Shown in pieces: positions 1 through 9,617 of a stretch of 64,000 nucleotides of DNA (position 1 is its first letter; the number at the start of each line of letters is the position of its first letter). Position numbers and translations under genes: made by a program. Source of the DNA: Roseiarcus sp963696665 (GTDB lineage Bacteria > Pseudomonadota > Alphaproteobacteria > Rhizobiales > Beijerinckiaceae). The notes under the pieces are model-generated. The model had not been told where the DNA came from, made no database searches, and saw only the letters and a list, made by a program, of their open reading frames with translations. The stretch is taken from positions 372,001 through 436,000 of the forward strand of contig CAVOLE010000004.1 of NCBI GenBank assembly GCA_963696665.1. Reading direction: 5' to 3'.

Positions 1-435
1 GTCGGCCTGCGCTCGGTCGTATGGCCGCTGCTCAAGTCTGCGCGCCGCGACATGGACCGCGTGTCGAGCCGGGCCGTGGGCGCCCTGCGCGCGGTCGGCG
101 CCGGAGGCTGGACGGACCGGCGCATTCGCGACGTGCCGCACGGGATCGAGCAACTGACGCAATTGGCGAGCGTCTGCGTAGCCAGCCCCGACATCGTCAT
201 TCTGGATGAACCGGCGACAGGACTGACCCATCGCGAGGTCGAGCATCTCGCGTGGATTTTGCGCGAACTCAAAGGCCGCGGCCTGACGATGATCGTCATC
301 GAACATCAGACGCGCTTTTTGTTTCCGTTGTGCGACCTTGTCACCGTCTTGAACGCCGGCGAGGTCGTGCTGACTGGGACGGCCGACGAAGTGCGCTCAG
401 ATCCGGTCGTGCGGAAGGTGTACCTCGGAGAATGA
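1..435 (+). CDS. Liv-type ABC transporter ATP-binding protein (LivG-like), 5' truncated by the window
   Basis: The frame is open from base 1 to a stop at 433-435, so only the C-terminal 144 residues are present. They hold Walker B (VILDEPATGL), the H-loop (IVIEHQ) and the closing VRKVYLGE typical of LivG-family ATPases of hydrophobic amino-acid/amide (HAAT) importers. The protein would drive import at the inner membrane. The ABC signature, normally LSxGQ, reads VPHGIEQ here, which is unusually degenerate. The next gene is a Peripla_BP_6 binding protein, consistent with one importer whose permeases lie left of the window. The family call is firm; the substrate is unknown. Confidence 0.85.
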   Translation, partial: VGLRSVVWPLLKSARRDMDRVSSRAVGALRAVGAGGWTDRRIRDVPHGIEQLTQLASVCVASPDIVILDEPATGLTHREVEHLAWILRELKGRGLTMIVIEHQTRFLFPLCDLVTVLNAGEVVLTGTADEVRSDPVVRKVYLGE

Positions 436-606
436 ACGGAAAGCGGATTGCCATCATTGGCGGCGGCGCTAAGCGCGGAAACGCAAAATAGTGGCGAGAT
501 CATGAAGCTGCTTCGCCGCAAGCCGTCGGCCCCGCCTCGAACCTCAATCCAAACAATGTTAGGTTTGAACCACGCACGAAAAAATGTGCGCAAAGGGAGG
601 CGCGTG

Positions 607-1776
607 ATGAATGTCGGTCGACGTCGCTGGGGTGTTCTTTCGGTCTTGGCGGCTTGTTTGACAGGCCCCGTCTTTGCGGCGCCCAGCGGCGATCCGATCC
701 TGATCGAAGTCATGGGCGGAACGACGGGGGCCTACGGAAACGTCGGGACCCAGGCCCAGCAGGGTGCGCTGCTCGCGCAAGACAAGTTGATGTCTGAGGG
801 CGGGATACTCGGGCGTCCGGTCGTAGTCGAGGCGGTCAATGACAATGGCGATGGCACGCTCGCTGGCCAGCTCTTTCAGAAATTCGTCAGCAAGGGCGCT
901 ATTGCGATCGTCGGCTCGCCGGATAACGGCCCGGTCACTGCGCAATTGGCCGACAGATATCATATTCCTGATATCGGCTTGGTGGATGGCGGAGGCCTGA
1001 CGGTCTATCCCGAGGGTCCAGACAAGCCGCCGCACAAGTGGGTGTATCAATCCGGCGGCAATTCTTTTGCCTGGGGCGCGAAGATGGGAGACTACGCGCT
1101 TAAGCACTGCCCCAAAGGATTGGCTGTTTTGCATGACACAACGTCGTGGGGCATGGGCGGGATCGCGGCGTTCAAGCAGGTCTATGAGAAGGCCGGCAAG
1201 AAAATCACCCTCGATCGGCCGATCACGGAGAACTGGACGACAGGAGCCACCGCTCAGTTGACGCCCGAGCTCGAGGCGGTGAAAAATTCCGGAGCCGATT
1301 GCGTGGAAGTCTGGCTTTCGCCGCCTGACCAGGCCGCGTTCGCCCAGATTCTGCGAACCTCGGGGGAGCATTTGCTGGTGCTTGGCGAGTCCGACACCTG
1401 CTCCGATAACGTGTTCGCGAACCTGGCGGGGCCCGCCGCTGACGGCGTCATCTGTGCTCAAATAACGGCCGAGCTTCATCCGAACGACTTGTATAAGGAG
1501 TTCGCGGCTGCTTACCGTAAGAAATACAACGAGGACCCGACCCAATCGGCCGAGGTGACCTATCAGGCCATCATGACGCTCGCTCACGTCATCGAGCAGA
1601 CGAAGTCGACTGACCACGCCGTCTTGCGCGACGCGTTTGAAAAGCTGTCGGGTTATCCGGGCATCGATGGCGAGGTGACGTTCTCGCCAACAAGACATGT
1701 CTCCTTTACCGAGCAAGAGCTGACGCTGGTCAAATATGACGCCGCCAGCAAGAAATGGGTCGAGTTTCACGAGTAG
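607..1776 (+). CDS. HAAT-type ABC transporter substrate-binding protein
   Basis: A 389-residue periplasmic binding protein of the leucine/amide (Peripla_BP_6) family. I chose the ATG at 607 because AAAGGGAGG lies at 592-600 with good spacing and a signal peptide follows at once (basic MNVGRRRW, hydrophobic core, cleavage near VFA-A). The mature start DPILIEVMGGTTG and the phrase QQGALLAQDKL near residue 60 are typical of the family. It follows the LivG-like gene by about 170 bases and probably feeds that transporter. An SMP-30 lactonase follows, so a sugar-acid or related ligand is possible, but the ligand cannot be read from the sequence. Confidence 0.85.
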   Translation: MNVGRRRWGVLSVLAACLTGPVFAAPSGDPILIEVMGGTTGAYGNVGTQAQQGALLAQDKLMSEGGILGRPVVVEAVNDNGDGTLAGQLFQKFVSKGAIAIVGSPDNGPVTAQLADRYHIPDIGLVDGGGLTVYPEGPDKPPHKWVYQSGGNSFAWGAKMGDYALKHCPKGLAVLHDTTSWGMGGIAAFKQVYEKAGKKITLDRPITENWTTGATAQLTPELEAVKNSGADCVEVWLSPPDQAAFAQILRTSGEHLLVLGESDTCSDNVFANLAGPAADGVICAQITAELHPNDLYKEFAAAYRKKYNEDPTQSAEVTYQAIMTLAHVIEQTKSTDHAVLRDAFEKLSGYPGIDGEVTFSPTRHVSFTEQELTLVKYDAASKKWVEFHE

Positions 1777-1898
1777 CCGGTTAAGAGCCGTGAGGCCGGA
1801 TGGTCTCATGGCTCTCCATCAGGCGCATAGGCAGGCCCGACCTTGAGCCGGCGCGAGAAGCGCAATTCACCCAACCTCTGGACCAGCGGACCACGCTC

Positions 1899-2804
1899 AT
1901 GAGTCATTTGGACGTTCGCGACTCGAAATTGTCGCGTATCGTCAGCGACGAGCCAATGGCGAAGCGTGCGACCGGCTTTCGCTTCACCGAGGGTCCGGTT
2001 TGGCGCGCTCAAGACAGGGTGCTCATCTTTAGCGACATTCCAGGCGACTGCCTGTACAGCTTCGATCCGCGCTTTGACGCGGTCGAAATTTTCCGCGCGC
2101 CCAGCAACAAGACCAATGGCAATTGCCTCGACCGGGAGGGGCGGCTCGTCAGTTGCGAGCACGGGACCAGTCGGGTCGTTCGGCAAGAGCAGGACGGCCG
2201 TATGACGACGCTGGCCAGCCACTATGGCGGCCTCGAGCTCAACAGCCCGAACGACGTGATCGTGGATTCGTCCGGGCGCCTGTATTTCACCGATCCGCCC
2301 TACGGCCGCGGGCAGGGCGAGGGCGTGTTGTTCGGCGTGGGAATCCCGCGTCCCGAGCAGCAGCCTGTTCGAGGAGTCTATCGTGTTGATCCGCGCGACG
2401 GCTCGATCATCCGAATTGTCGATGACTTCGAAGAGCCAAACGGCTTGTGTCTCGCCGAGAATGGCGCGGCTCTCTTCGTCAACGACACAGCGAAGGGCCA
2501 CATCCGCCGGTTCGAGGTGCGGAAAGAGGACGTTGCGGGAGGCGAAATCTGGGCCGTCCTCGAAGGCGACGAGCCGGGTGTGCCGGACGGAATGAAAGTC
2601 GACGCCGAAGGCAATCTGTTCTGCACCGGCCCCGGCGGGTTGCATGTCTTCGCGCCCAACGCTCAGATCCTCGGCGTGATCCGCGTCCCCGAAGTGGCCG
2701 GCAACTTCAACTGGGGCGACCCCGATAGGAAGACGCTTTACATCTGCGCCACGTCGTCGGTGTATAGCTGCAGAACGCTCGTTCCTGGGCCGGCTGGCGC
2801 ATAG
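1899..2804 (+). CDS. SMP-30/gluconolactonase/LRE family protein
   Basis: A six-bladed beta-propeller lactonase-type enzyme, 301 residues from the ATG at 1899; an upstream start at 1800 in the same frame would add 33 poorly conserved residues. The three expected metal ligands are visible: Glu31 in TEGPVW, Asn181 in EPNGL and Asp230 in VPDGMKVD. SPNDV and YFTDPPYG around residues 116-135 are also family hallmarks. Members hydrolyse sugar-acid or other lactones with a divalent metal. It follows the binding protein on the same strand, so the transported compound may be a lactone precursor (inference). The shine-Dalgarno is weak, so the start is uncertain. Confidence 0.85.
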   Translation: MSHLDVRDSKLSRIVSDEPMAKRATGFRFTEGPVWRAQDRVLIFSDIPGDCLYSFDPRFDAVEIFRAPSNKTNGNCLDREGRLVSCEHGTSRVVRQEQDGRMTTLASHYGGLELNSPNDVIVDSSGRLYFTDPPYGRGQGEGVLFGVGIPRPEQQPVRGVYRVDPRDGSIIRIVDDFEEPNGLCLAENGAALFVNDTAKGHIRRFEVRKEDVAGGEIWAVLEGDEPGVPDGMKVDAEGNLFCTGPGGLHVFAPNAQILGVIRVPEVAGNFNWGDPDRKTLYICATSSVYSCRTLVPGPAGA

Positions 2805-3169
2805 GCGGGAACGGGCGGAGCCGGTCGTCCGCTAAGAAAAAAATCGACAATTTCTTGCCAAGTCGCCTGGAACATAATATTGCTTTTCCAGAAAAGGTCG
2901 GCAAGCCCGGCTGGCTCTTCCTGCCGGCGGGGCGCGATTGCGACTTCGACGTTAAGAGCAGGAACAACTCGAGAAGCTCAGGGCAGGCTTTCGAGGCCGC
3001 TTTGCGGGGTCTTGGAACGAGGCCTTCGGGCCAAGACAAAGGGCGAAAAAAGTTGCGCGAAAGCGCACTTAAGGTCCTGAAATCATTGAGTCGCGTAAAC
3101 TTGTGCGCGGGTTCGAAAAGCGGGGCCCCCAGCTTCCGGTGACTGGGAAGGAGGATCGGATGCAGGCTT
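2805..3169. other. Intergenic stretch between convergent genes
   Basis: This 365-base gap separates the SMP-30 gene (plus) from the SDR gene (minus). A small inverted repeat GCGGA/TCCGC at about 2816-2833 follows the SMP-30 stop, but an A-run rather than a T-run comes after it on the plus strand, so it is not a convincing terminator. A 95-codon open frame at 2855-3142 has no recognisable features and reads like non-coding sequence. I see no other signal. Confidence 0.4.
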
Positions 3170-3928
3170 TCAGGTAAGTCGAACTCGGGTCGCGGTCATG
3201 CCTCCGTCGACCAGTAGGATGTGGCCGGTCACGAAGCTTGCGTCCTCGCTGCAGAGAAACGCCGCAGCGCCGGCGACCTCCGCCGGCTGGCCCGCCCGCA
3301 TAAGCGGCATGGAGCCGATGTTGCTGTTGCGATAGTCGGCGTCGTTGGCGAGCCGGTCGGCCGTTGCAGGCGTCTCGATGAGCCCGGGCGCGACCGCGTT
3401 CACTCGGATCCCCTCTGGCCCGTACTCGGCCGCCATCTGCCGGGTGAGCCCGGCGATGCCGGCCTTGGCGGACGTGTACGCAGCCTGCTTCGCCATGCCG
3501 ACGATCGCCAGGCCTGACGCCATGTTGAGGATGGCGCCGCGCCGCTTGCGCAACTCCGGCAAGGCGTCCCGGCACAGCCGGAATGTGCTCGAGAGATTGG
3601 CGTTGATCCAATATTCGAAATCTTCGTCCGACGTGTCGTGGGCCGACTTCGAATTGCCGACGCCTGCAATGTTGGCAAGCACATCGAGACCGCCGAACCG
3701 TGCGACGCAAGCCTCGATCAGGGGCGTTGACGCTCCTTTCGCCGCAACGTCGCAGAGATGCGGCTGCCAGCGCTCCGCAGCCCGCGGCAGTTTCGCCAAG
3801 GTCTCCGGATTGCGATCAACCGCAAAGACCGACGCCCCCTCCTCGAAGAAGCGGTCGGCGACGGCGCGACCGATGCCCGAAGCCGCTCCCGTAACGATCG
3901 CGACCCTGCCGTTGAAACGTCCATTCAT
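3170..3928 (-). CDS. SDR family NAD(P)-dependent oxidoreductase
   Basis: A classical short-chain dehydrogenase of 252 residues. The cofactor motif TGAASGIG is at residues 13-20, the NAG-like element is NIAG near 86, and the catalytic set is Asn111, Ser138, Tyr151 and Lys155 (YTSAK). Asp38 after the second strand suggests NAD rather than NADP. C-terminal VTGHILLVDGG is typical. It probably oxidises a secondary alcohol in a cytosolic pathway; the substrate is unknown. It is transcribed away from the PRC-barrel gene and towards the SMP-30 gene, and is not clearly part of an operon. Confidence 0.92.
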   Translation of the reverse strand: MNGRFNGRVAIVTGAASGIGRAVADRFFEEGASVFAVDRNPETLAKLPRAAERWQPHLCDVAAKGASTPLIEACVARFGGLDVLANIAGVGNSKSAHDTSDEDFEYWINANLSSTFRLCRDALPELRKRRGAILNMASGLAIVGMAKQAAYTSAKAGIAGLTRQMAAEYGPEGIRVNAVAPGLIETPATADRLANDADYRNSNIGSMPLMRAGQPAEVAGAAAFLCSEDASFVTGHILLVDGGMTATRVRLT

Positions 3929-4179
3929 CTGAGAACCTTGAGTTGATCATTGCGCGATTTGCGAACGGTATCGAAGGCCGTCCACGCGCCAAATAGAGGC
4001 AATTACACACGACATGAAACCGGAGGATCCGATGTGATGGCGTCCATTCTTCTAGGCCACGATATTGACATTACACGACCAGAAGATTGAGGAGAGGTCG
4101 ATCGAAGCAGCGGGCCGGAGTGGCGTCGCCGAAGCTTGTCCGTCATCATCGCGGGGATCAACGGAAGGGAGGCAAGGCC

Positions 4180-4824
4180 ATGCCTACGTTTGCCGCCTCG
4201 GCGCGGCGCTGCCTTTGCGGCTGGCGCCGTGTGAAGGAGGAGCCGGCTGTCCTCGTTGCTCTTGCATTGCTCGCAACGCAACAGCCCGCGACCGCCGCGC
4301 CTCGCAATCTTGAATTCCCAACTTGGCGCTTCGCTCAGGCGGCGCCTTCGCCGAAGCCGGCCCCCGCTGCGCCGTCCCCGCAACCAGCCCCCGCCCCGCC
4401 GTCCGCGCAACCGAACGCAGCCTCGAAGTCGCCGCAGCCGAGCGCCGCCGCGCCCTCGCCGCAGAACGAAGATAAGACCAAGGAGGAGAAGACAAGCGTT
4501 CCCGCGACGGTCGTCGACGGAGAGCAGCTTGAGAGCGTTCTCGGCATCGAAGCGCTGAGCTCGGCCGGCGATGACATGGGGCCCATCACTGACATCATCG
4601 TCGATCGCACCGGCCAGATCAGAGCCGCTATCATCGACTTTGGCGGCTTTCTGGGGGTCGGTTCTCGCAAGATCGCCGTCGATTGGCGGTCGTTGCATTT
4701 CAACCCCAAGAAGGCTGGCGCCGTCGTCGTGAATTTAACGAAGGATCAATTGCGGGTCGCGCCAGTTTACAAGGCGGCCGAGCCGGTCGTCATGATCGGC
4801 GGTCCAGAGGTAAAGCCTCAATGA
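4180..4824 (+). CDS. PRC-barrel domain protein with Pro/Ala-rich linker, exported
   Basis: A 214-residue protein. The ATG at 4180 is preceded by GGAAGGGAGG (4163-4172), so I prefer it to in-frame upstream starts. The N-terminus has a hydrophobic segment around residues 22-40 that may be a signal or anchor. A low-complexity Pro/Ala/Ser/Gln linker spans about 55-105. A PRC-barrel-like domain with GPITDIIVDRTGQIRAAIID and KIAVDW follows at about 120-195. Alphaproteobacteria often encode such envelope or stress-related PRC-barrel proteins; a specific role is not known. It stands alone before the MFS gene. Confidence 0.8.
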   Translation: MPTFAASARRCLCGWRRVKEEPAVLVALALLATQQPATAAPRNLEFPTWRFAQAAPSPKPAPAAPSPQPAPAPPSAQPNAASKSPQPSAAAPSPQNEDKTKEEKTSVPATVVDGEQLESVLGIEALSSAGDDMGPITDIIVDRTGQIRAAIIDFGGFLGVGSRKIAVDWRSLHFNPKKAGAVVVNLTKDQLRVAPVYKAAEPVVMIGGPEVKPQ

Positions 4825-4898
4825 AGCCTTAAAGAAGCTGCGTTCGATCGCTCTTTTCGACGCATGATCATCTTTCGGACTGATGCTCCAGAGAACGC

Positions 4899-6224
4899 AT
4901 GTCCGATTTCTTAGGAGCCGGATCGGCGAAAAGGAAATCGCGTCGCGAAACCGTCAGACCGTCGGCGGCGCCTCCGCTTGGCAATCGCCAACCGACGGGT
5001 TCTCCTGTTCCGTCCCTTACGAGCCGCCACGCCCTCGACTGGTTCGTGTTTTTTTTGGCGGACGTGCAGACCGGATTTGGCGCCTTCGTATCCGTCTATC
5101 TGACAACTGAAAAATGGACCCAAACGGATATCGGTCTTGTCTTGACGGCTGGCGCTATTGTCACCTTGGTCGGTCAGATCCCGGGCGGCGCGATTGTCGA
5201 CGCCGCGCGGTCCCAGCGCTGGGTGGCGGCGGCGGCCGTCGCCGCTGTGGGGACCAGCGCGTTCGCGCTCGCCGCATCGCCGATCTTTGCCGTCGTCTTC
5301 GCCTCTCGGATTTTGCAAGCGGGCGCGAGTTGCGTGCTGGGCCCCGTGATCGCGGCGATCAGCCTCGGTCTTGTTGGCCCAAAAGGGATCAGCACGCGCC
5401 TCGGCCGAAACGCCGCTTTCGCTTCAGTCGGCTCGGGGGTCGCGGCGGCGGGCATGGGAGCCGCCGCATATTACATTTCGAACCGCGCCGCCTTCATCCT
5501 GGCTGCGAGCATGACCGTGCCGGCGCTGTTCGCCCTCTTTCAACTACGGACGCAAGAAATCGATCCTGCGAGGGCGCATGGCGGCGTCGCAAAATCCGGG
5601 CAAGCGAACGCCATAGCCGGTCTGTTTAGCCTATTTGAGATCCGTCCGCTCCTGGTCTTCGCAGGTTGCATCGCGCTGTTTCAACTCGCCAACGCCGCCA
5701 TGCTGCCGTTGGCGGCGAGCGTGATGACCTTGCGCTCAAGCAAGTTCGCCACCATCCTCGTCGCCACCTCGATCGTCGCGCCTCAGCTCATCGTCGCTCT
5801 GCTTTCGCCCTGGGTGGGCCGCAAGGCCGAGCAATGGGGACGGCGCCCATTGCTCGTTCTTTGCTTCGCCGCCTTGGCGACCCGCGGTCTGTTGTTCGCG
5901 TTCTTGAACAATCCGTATCTGCTGATGGCGGCGCAACTCCTCGACGGCGTCTCAGGCGCAGCGCTGGCTGTGCTGGTTCCACTGATCATCGCTGACGTTG
6001 CCGGCGCCACGGGTCATTTCAATCTCGCGCAAGGCGCGGTCGGTTGTGCGGTTGGGATCGGCGCGTCGATCAGCACCACCCTCGCGGGATATGTCAGCGA
6101 TCGCTTTGACAGCCCGACAGCCTTTCTGATGATGGCTGGAGTCGGGCTTCTTGGTCTGGCCGCAGTGTGGCTCGCGATGCCGGAAACGCGGCCGCATGCA
6201 GACGAGAAGTCAGCCGGAGACTGA
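4899..6224 (+). CDS. MFS transporter
   Basis: A 441-residue major facilitator superfamily carrier of the inner membrane. A polar N-terminal tail of about 45 residues precedes roughly twelve hydrophobic segments. The loop between helices 2 and 3 reads GGAIVDAARSQRW, a drifted form of the GxxxDRxGRR motif, and GRKAEQWGRRP sits in the equivalent loop of the second half. The family moves small molecules by proton-linked transport; the substrate is not evident. The 3' end overlaps the convergent glycosyltransferase by 15 bases. Confidence 0.87.
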   Translation: MSDFLGAGSAKRKSRRETVRPSAAPPLGNRQPTGSPVPSLTSRHALDWFVFFLADVQTGFGAFVSVYLTTEKWTQTDIGLVLTAGAIVTLVGQIPGGAIVDAARSQRWVAAAAVAAVGTSAFALAASPIFAVVFASRILQAGASCVLGPVIAAISLGLVGPKGISTRLGRNAAFASVGSGVAAAGMGAAAYYISNRAAFILAASMTVPALFALFQLRTQEIDPARAHGGVAKSGQANAIAGLFSLFEIRPLLVFAGCIALFQLANAAMLPLAASVMTLRSSKFATILVATSIVAPQLIVALLSPWVGRKAEQWGRRPLLVLCFAALATRGLLFAFLNNPYLLMAAQLLDGVSGAALAVLVPLIIADVAGATGHFNLAQGAVGCAVGIGASISTTLAGYVSDRFDSPTAFLMMAGVGLLGLAAVWLAMPETRPHADEKSAGD

Positions 6225-7271
6225 CGCGATCCTCGGGCGGCGCGCCGCGGCGCCGAGCAAGTCTCGGTAAATCTCGAGATAGTCTCTCGCCATGCGGCGG
6301 GCCGTGAACCGTTCTTCGAAGCGCTCTCTGATTGTCGTTCGTGACAATCGCGGAACGTGGCGCACGGCGCTGACGGCGCTCATTTCGTCTTCGACGACGA
6401 AACCGGTGATCCCTTCCTCAACAAGTTCAGGGACTGCGCCGCGGTTGAACGCGATTACCGGCGCGCCGCACGCCATAGCTTCGATCATCACCAGTCCAAA
6501 AGGCTCCGGCCAGTCGATCGGCACGAGCAGCGCTAACGCGTTGCTCAAAAACTCGGACTTCTGCGCGTCGGTAATTTCGCCGATGAATTCGACGCACGGT
6601 TTGGCGAGCAGCGGCCGAATCGTCTCTTCGAAATAATCGTGATCGACCGGATCGACTTTCGCGGCGATTTTTAGCGGCAGGCCGCATCGCTGGGCGATGT
6701 GAATTGCGCGATCAACCCGTTTCTCTGGCGAAATGCGTCCCAAAAAAGCGAGATAGGACGGGCTCGCGGGCGCAGGCGTCAGAAGATCCAACGGCATCCC
6801 GTGGTAAACCGTGCCGATCCAATTCACATTCGGCGCCGGCCGCCGCTGTGCGTTCGAAATCGACACCCGCGGAACGTTCGGGAACGTCGAGAAGACCGGC
6901 TCATGCTCGGGCAAATCGAGACGGCCGTGCAGAGTATTTAGGAACGGCGTCGACTGCCGCGACATCACCGAAAAAGGGTAATAGTCGAGATGGAAATGCA
7001 ATAGGTCGAACTCACTCGCCCGTCGTGCGACATGTTCGATCATGCTGATTTGAAGGGCGTTGGGATCGCGCACCGACCCGTCGAGCCTGACAGCGGTAGG
7101 CCACATTGCTTCGAGTTGCGCGCTCGTGATTGAATCCCCGCTTGCAAACAGGGTGACTTCGTGCCCGAGGGCGACCAGCTCTTCAGTCAGCCATGAGATC
7201 ACCCGTTCGGTTCCGCCATAAAGTTTCGGCGGCACGGCCTCAGTCAACGGCGATATCTGTGCAATCCGCAA
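6210..7271 (-). CDS. Glycosyltransferase family 4 protein
   Basis: A retaining GT-B glycosyltransferase of about 353 residues. I place the start at a TTG at 7271-7269 because GGAGGG stands 5 bases upstream and the N-terminus then begins directly with the first Rossmann strand (LRIAQISPL) and PKLYGGTERV, as in GT4 enzymes. GRISPEKRVDRAI near residue 195 and EPFGLVMIEAMACGAPVIA near 280 are the GT4 nucleotide-sugar signature. It would transfer a sugar from an NDP-sugar to an acceptor that cannot be read here. It lies divergent from an ABC exporter gene, which could export a glycosylated product, but the link is only positional. Confidence 0.9.
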   Translation of the reverse strand: MRIAQISPLTEAVPPKLYGGTERVISWLTEELVALGHEVTLFASGDSITSAQLEAMWPTAVRLDGSVRDPNALQISMIEHVARRASEFDLLHFHLDYYPFSVMSRQSTPFLNTLHGRLDLPEHEPVFSTFPNVPRVSISNAQRRPAPNVNWIGTVYHGMPLDLLTPAPASPSYLAFLGRISPEKRVDRAIHIAQRCGLPLKIAAKVDPVDHDYFEETIRPLLAKPCVEFIGEITDAQKSEFLSNALALLVPIDWPEPFGLVMIEAMACGAPVIAFNRGAVPELVEEGITGFVVEDEMSAVSAVRHVPRLSRTTIRERFEERFTARRMARDYLEIYRDLLGAAARRPRIASVSG

Positions 7272-7437
7272 TTTTCCCTCCAGTCGGCGCAACAACACCG
7301 CGCCTCTGTGACGAACATTGGTTTTAAGAGTTTGACGCAAGCGCGCCAAACGATCACAAACGCTTTATGACGGAACAAGTTCCCGCGATAAATCTTTTTT
7401 GCGAGTGCGGCGTTGACGTGAGACTCTGGAGAGCGGC

Positions 7438-9258
7438 GTGCTTCGCCAAACTTTGACCCACTTTTACCCAAACATTCGCTCGCCAATGAATGAAGGCGAC
7501 GACCTCACCAAATATGGATCTCGAACCCTAGCGTTTCTGTGGCGCTATGTCCGGGCGCGCCCTGCTTCTCATCTGGCGATTGCTGCCTCTGTGCTGGCGG
7601 CCGTAGGCTTTTCGGTTAGCACGCAGTATGGCATCAAGAGGCTGGTCGACGCGCTCTCCGCCCCGTCGCACAGCGAAAGTCCCTGGCTTCCTTTTTTCCT
7701 CGTCGTGCTGCTGATTGCGGCGGATAACCTATCCTGGCGCGTGGGCGGGTTCATCGCCAGTTTCACATTCGTACGTGTCACCGGCGACATCCGCGCCGAT
7801 CTTTTCAGGCATCTGACGGGCCATGCGCCAGTCTACTTCGCCAAGCGCATGCCCGGCATGTTGACGAGTTGGATTACGGCGACGTCGAACGCCGTCTTTA
7901 CGATCGAAAACATGTTCGTATGGAACGTGGCTCCGCCGTGCCTGGCGACCGTCGGCGCGATCGCCTACCTCGCCATGGTCAACGTATGGATGGCTAGCAT
8001 CCTCGCTGTCGTCTCCATCGGAATGATTATCGCTATTTTTCGCATCGCTGCCGCCGGCAAACCGCTGCACCACGATTTCGCCGACAAAGCCGCCGCCGTC
8101 GATGGCGAAATGGTCGACGTCATCGGCAATATCTCGATGGTGAAGGCGTTTGGTGGTGTGGTGCGCGAGCATCATCGCTTCGACAAGACCGTCGCGCGGG
8201 AGTTGAAAGCCCGCCGCAGCAGCCTGCTTTATCTAGAGAAGCTCAGGCTCACGCATGCCCTCGTCACCGTCATTTTGATCGTGAGTCTGCTCGCCTGGGC
8301 GATCCATCTCTGGCAACGCGGCGAGGCGACCGTTGGCGACGTTGTGCTGGTCTGCACGCTCGGCATCACGGTGCTTAGCGCGACGCGCGATTTCGCTGTC
8401 GCGCTGGTCGACGTGACTCAACACTTCGCTCGTCTGTCGGAGGCGCTTGTCACGCTGCTCTCTCCGCACGACCTGACGGATCATCCGCAAGCCGCCGCGC
8501 TCGCGCCCAAGGGCGCGAGGATCGTCTTCGAGCGGATCAGCTTCGCCTACGCGAAGGACCGCGAAGTCTTCGGCCAGTTCACTCTGGCCATCGAGCCCGG
8601 TCAGAAGGTTGGCCTCGTTGGGCCGTCAGGAGGGGGCAAGACCACCCTCCTTGCGCTCCTGCAGAGATTTTACGATTTGCCGCGCGGTCGCATATTGATC
8701 GATGGACACGACATTTCGCTAGCGACGCAGGAGAGCCTCAGAGATGCGATTGCGGTGGTGCCGCAGGACGCTGCGCTTCTCAATCGTTCGCTCATGGAGA
8801 ACATCCGCTATGGACGTCCGGAAGCGACCGACGCGGAGGTATGGAGCGCGTCGGTGGCCGCCCGTTGCGGTGAATTCATTGAGAGCCTGCCGGCGGGCCT
8901 CGACACGATCGTCGGCGACCGCGGCGCGCAATTGTCCGGTGGTCAGCGTCAGCGCGTCGCGATCGCGCGAGCCTTCTTGAAGAACTCACCCATTCTTCTT
9001 TTGGACGAGGCGACCTCGGCTCTCGACATCGAGGCCGAGGAGGCAATCCGCGATGCGCTTTCGCGCCTCATGCGGGGGCGGACCGTTATCGCCGTCGCGC
9101 ATCGGCTATCGACGCTGCGGAACTTTGACCGGATCGTCGTCCTACAGAACGGAACGATTGTGCAAGACGGCGACCCTGAGCGCCTGCTGCAGGTGGACGG
9201 GCCATACCGAACGCTCGTAACGCAGGAGGTCAAACGTCTCTCCCGGCAAGCGGCGTGA
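7438..9258 (+). CDS. ABC exporter, fused permease and ATPase
   Basis: A 606-residue half-transporter: transmembrane domain in the first 330 residues with about six helices, then a nucleotide-binding domain. Visible are Walker A (GPSGGGKTT, near 400), LSGGQRQR (near 500), Walker B with LLLDEATSALD and the H-loop AHRLS. It belongs to the MsbA/multidrug/ATM1-like exporter group and would act as a homodimer in the inner membrane. The GTG at 7438 has GGAG 7 bases upstream; an in-frame ATG at 7486 is an alternative. The substrate is unknown; a lipid or glycoconjugate is possible given the divergent glycosyltransferase. Confidence 0.92.
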   Translation: MLRQTLTHFYPNIRSPMNEGDDLTKYGSRTLAFLWRYVRARPASHLAIAASVLAAVGFSVSTQYGIKRLVDALSAPSHSESPWLPFFLVVLLIAADNLSWRVGGFIASFTFVRVTGDIRADLFRHLTGHAPVYFAKRMPGMLTSWITATSNAVFTIENMFVWNVAPPCLATVGAIAYLAMVNVWMASILAVVSIGMIIAIFRIAAAGKPLHHDFADKAAAVDGEMVDVIGNISMVKAFGGVVREHHRFDKTVARELKARRSSLLYLEKLRLTHALVTVILIVSLLAWAIHLWQRGEATVGDVVLVCTLGITVLSATRDFAVALVDVTQHFARLSEALVTLLSPHDLTDHPQAAALAPKGARIVFERISFAYAKDREVFGQFTLAIEPGQKVGLVGPSGGGKTTLLALLQRFYDLPRGRILIDGHDISLATQESLRDAIAVVPQDAALLNRSLMENIRYGRPEATDAEVWSASVAARCGEFIESLPAGLDTIVGDRGAQLSGGQRQRVAIARAFLKNSPILLLDEATSALDIEAEEAIRDALSRLMRGRTVIAVAHRLSTLRNFDRIVVLQNGTIVQDGDPERLLQVDGPYRTLVTQEVKRLSRQAA

Positions 9259-9475
9259 CCGCCCGCATGGCTAGATCCAAAAAGACGCCGCCCTCTCCCC
9301 TCAAATCAAGCGCCTCCTCATAGGCCGGTTCGGTCTTGACGCCATTGACGGCGTAGCGCGTAGGCAAGTTTGCAGCCCAGCGCGAGACGTCGAGCCGCGC
9401 ATTCGCGTCGACAACGGTCTCCCGAGTCGCAAGCAGGGACGCGATGGCGCAAGTCGTTATGGCCCTTTGAAGCAT
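9230..9475 (-). CDS. Unrecognised short open frame, possibly a gene remnant
   Basis: An 81-codon frame that overlaps the end of the ABC exporter by 29 bases on the opposite strand. The predicted product has a coherent stretch (DVSRWAANLPTRYAVNGV, then ALDLRGEGGVFLDLAMRAV), but I do not recognise the family. It could be a small hypothetical protein, the tail of a lost gene, or chance. The bases 9476-9617 between it and the PLP-enzyme gene show nothing further. Confidence 0.25.
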   Translation of the reverse strand: MLQRAITTCAIASLLATRETVVDANARLDVSRWAANLPTRYAVNGVKTEPAYEEALDLRGEGGVFLDLAMRAVTPLAGRDV

Positions 9476-9617
9476 TCGGAATTGAGCGATGCACTGTCGC
9501 CGAAGCCGTGCGCGGTTGTCTGCTTCTGATGGTCGGCGTTTGAGCAGATCACCGACCGGTCAGCGAAAGACGAGCAGCGCAGGGGGCCGCGACATTGGTC
9601 GGTCGATCCGGGTCGGC

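Noticed and set aside
559..1809. A 416-codon minus-strand open frame
   Set aside because: It is antisense to the first binding-protein gene, with no signal peptide or family motif.
2805..2840. A terminator after the SMP-30 gene
   Set aside because: The 5-base stem is followed by an A-run, not a T-run, on the transcribed strand.
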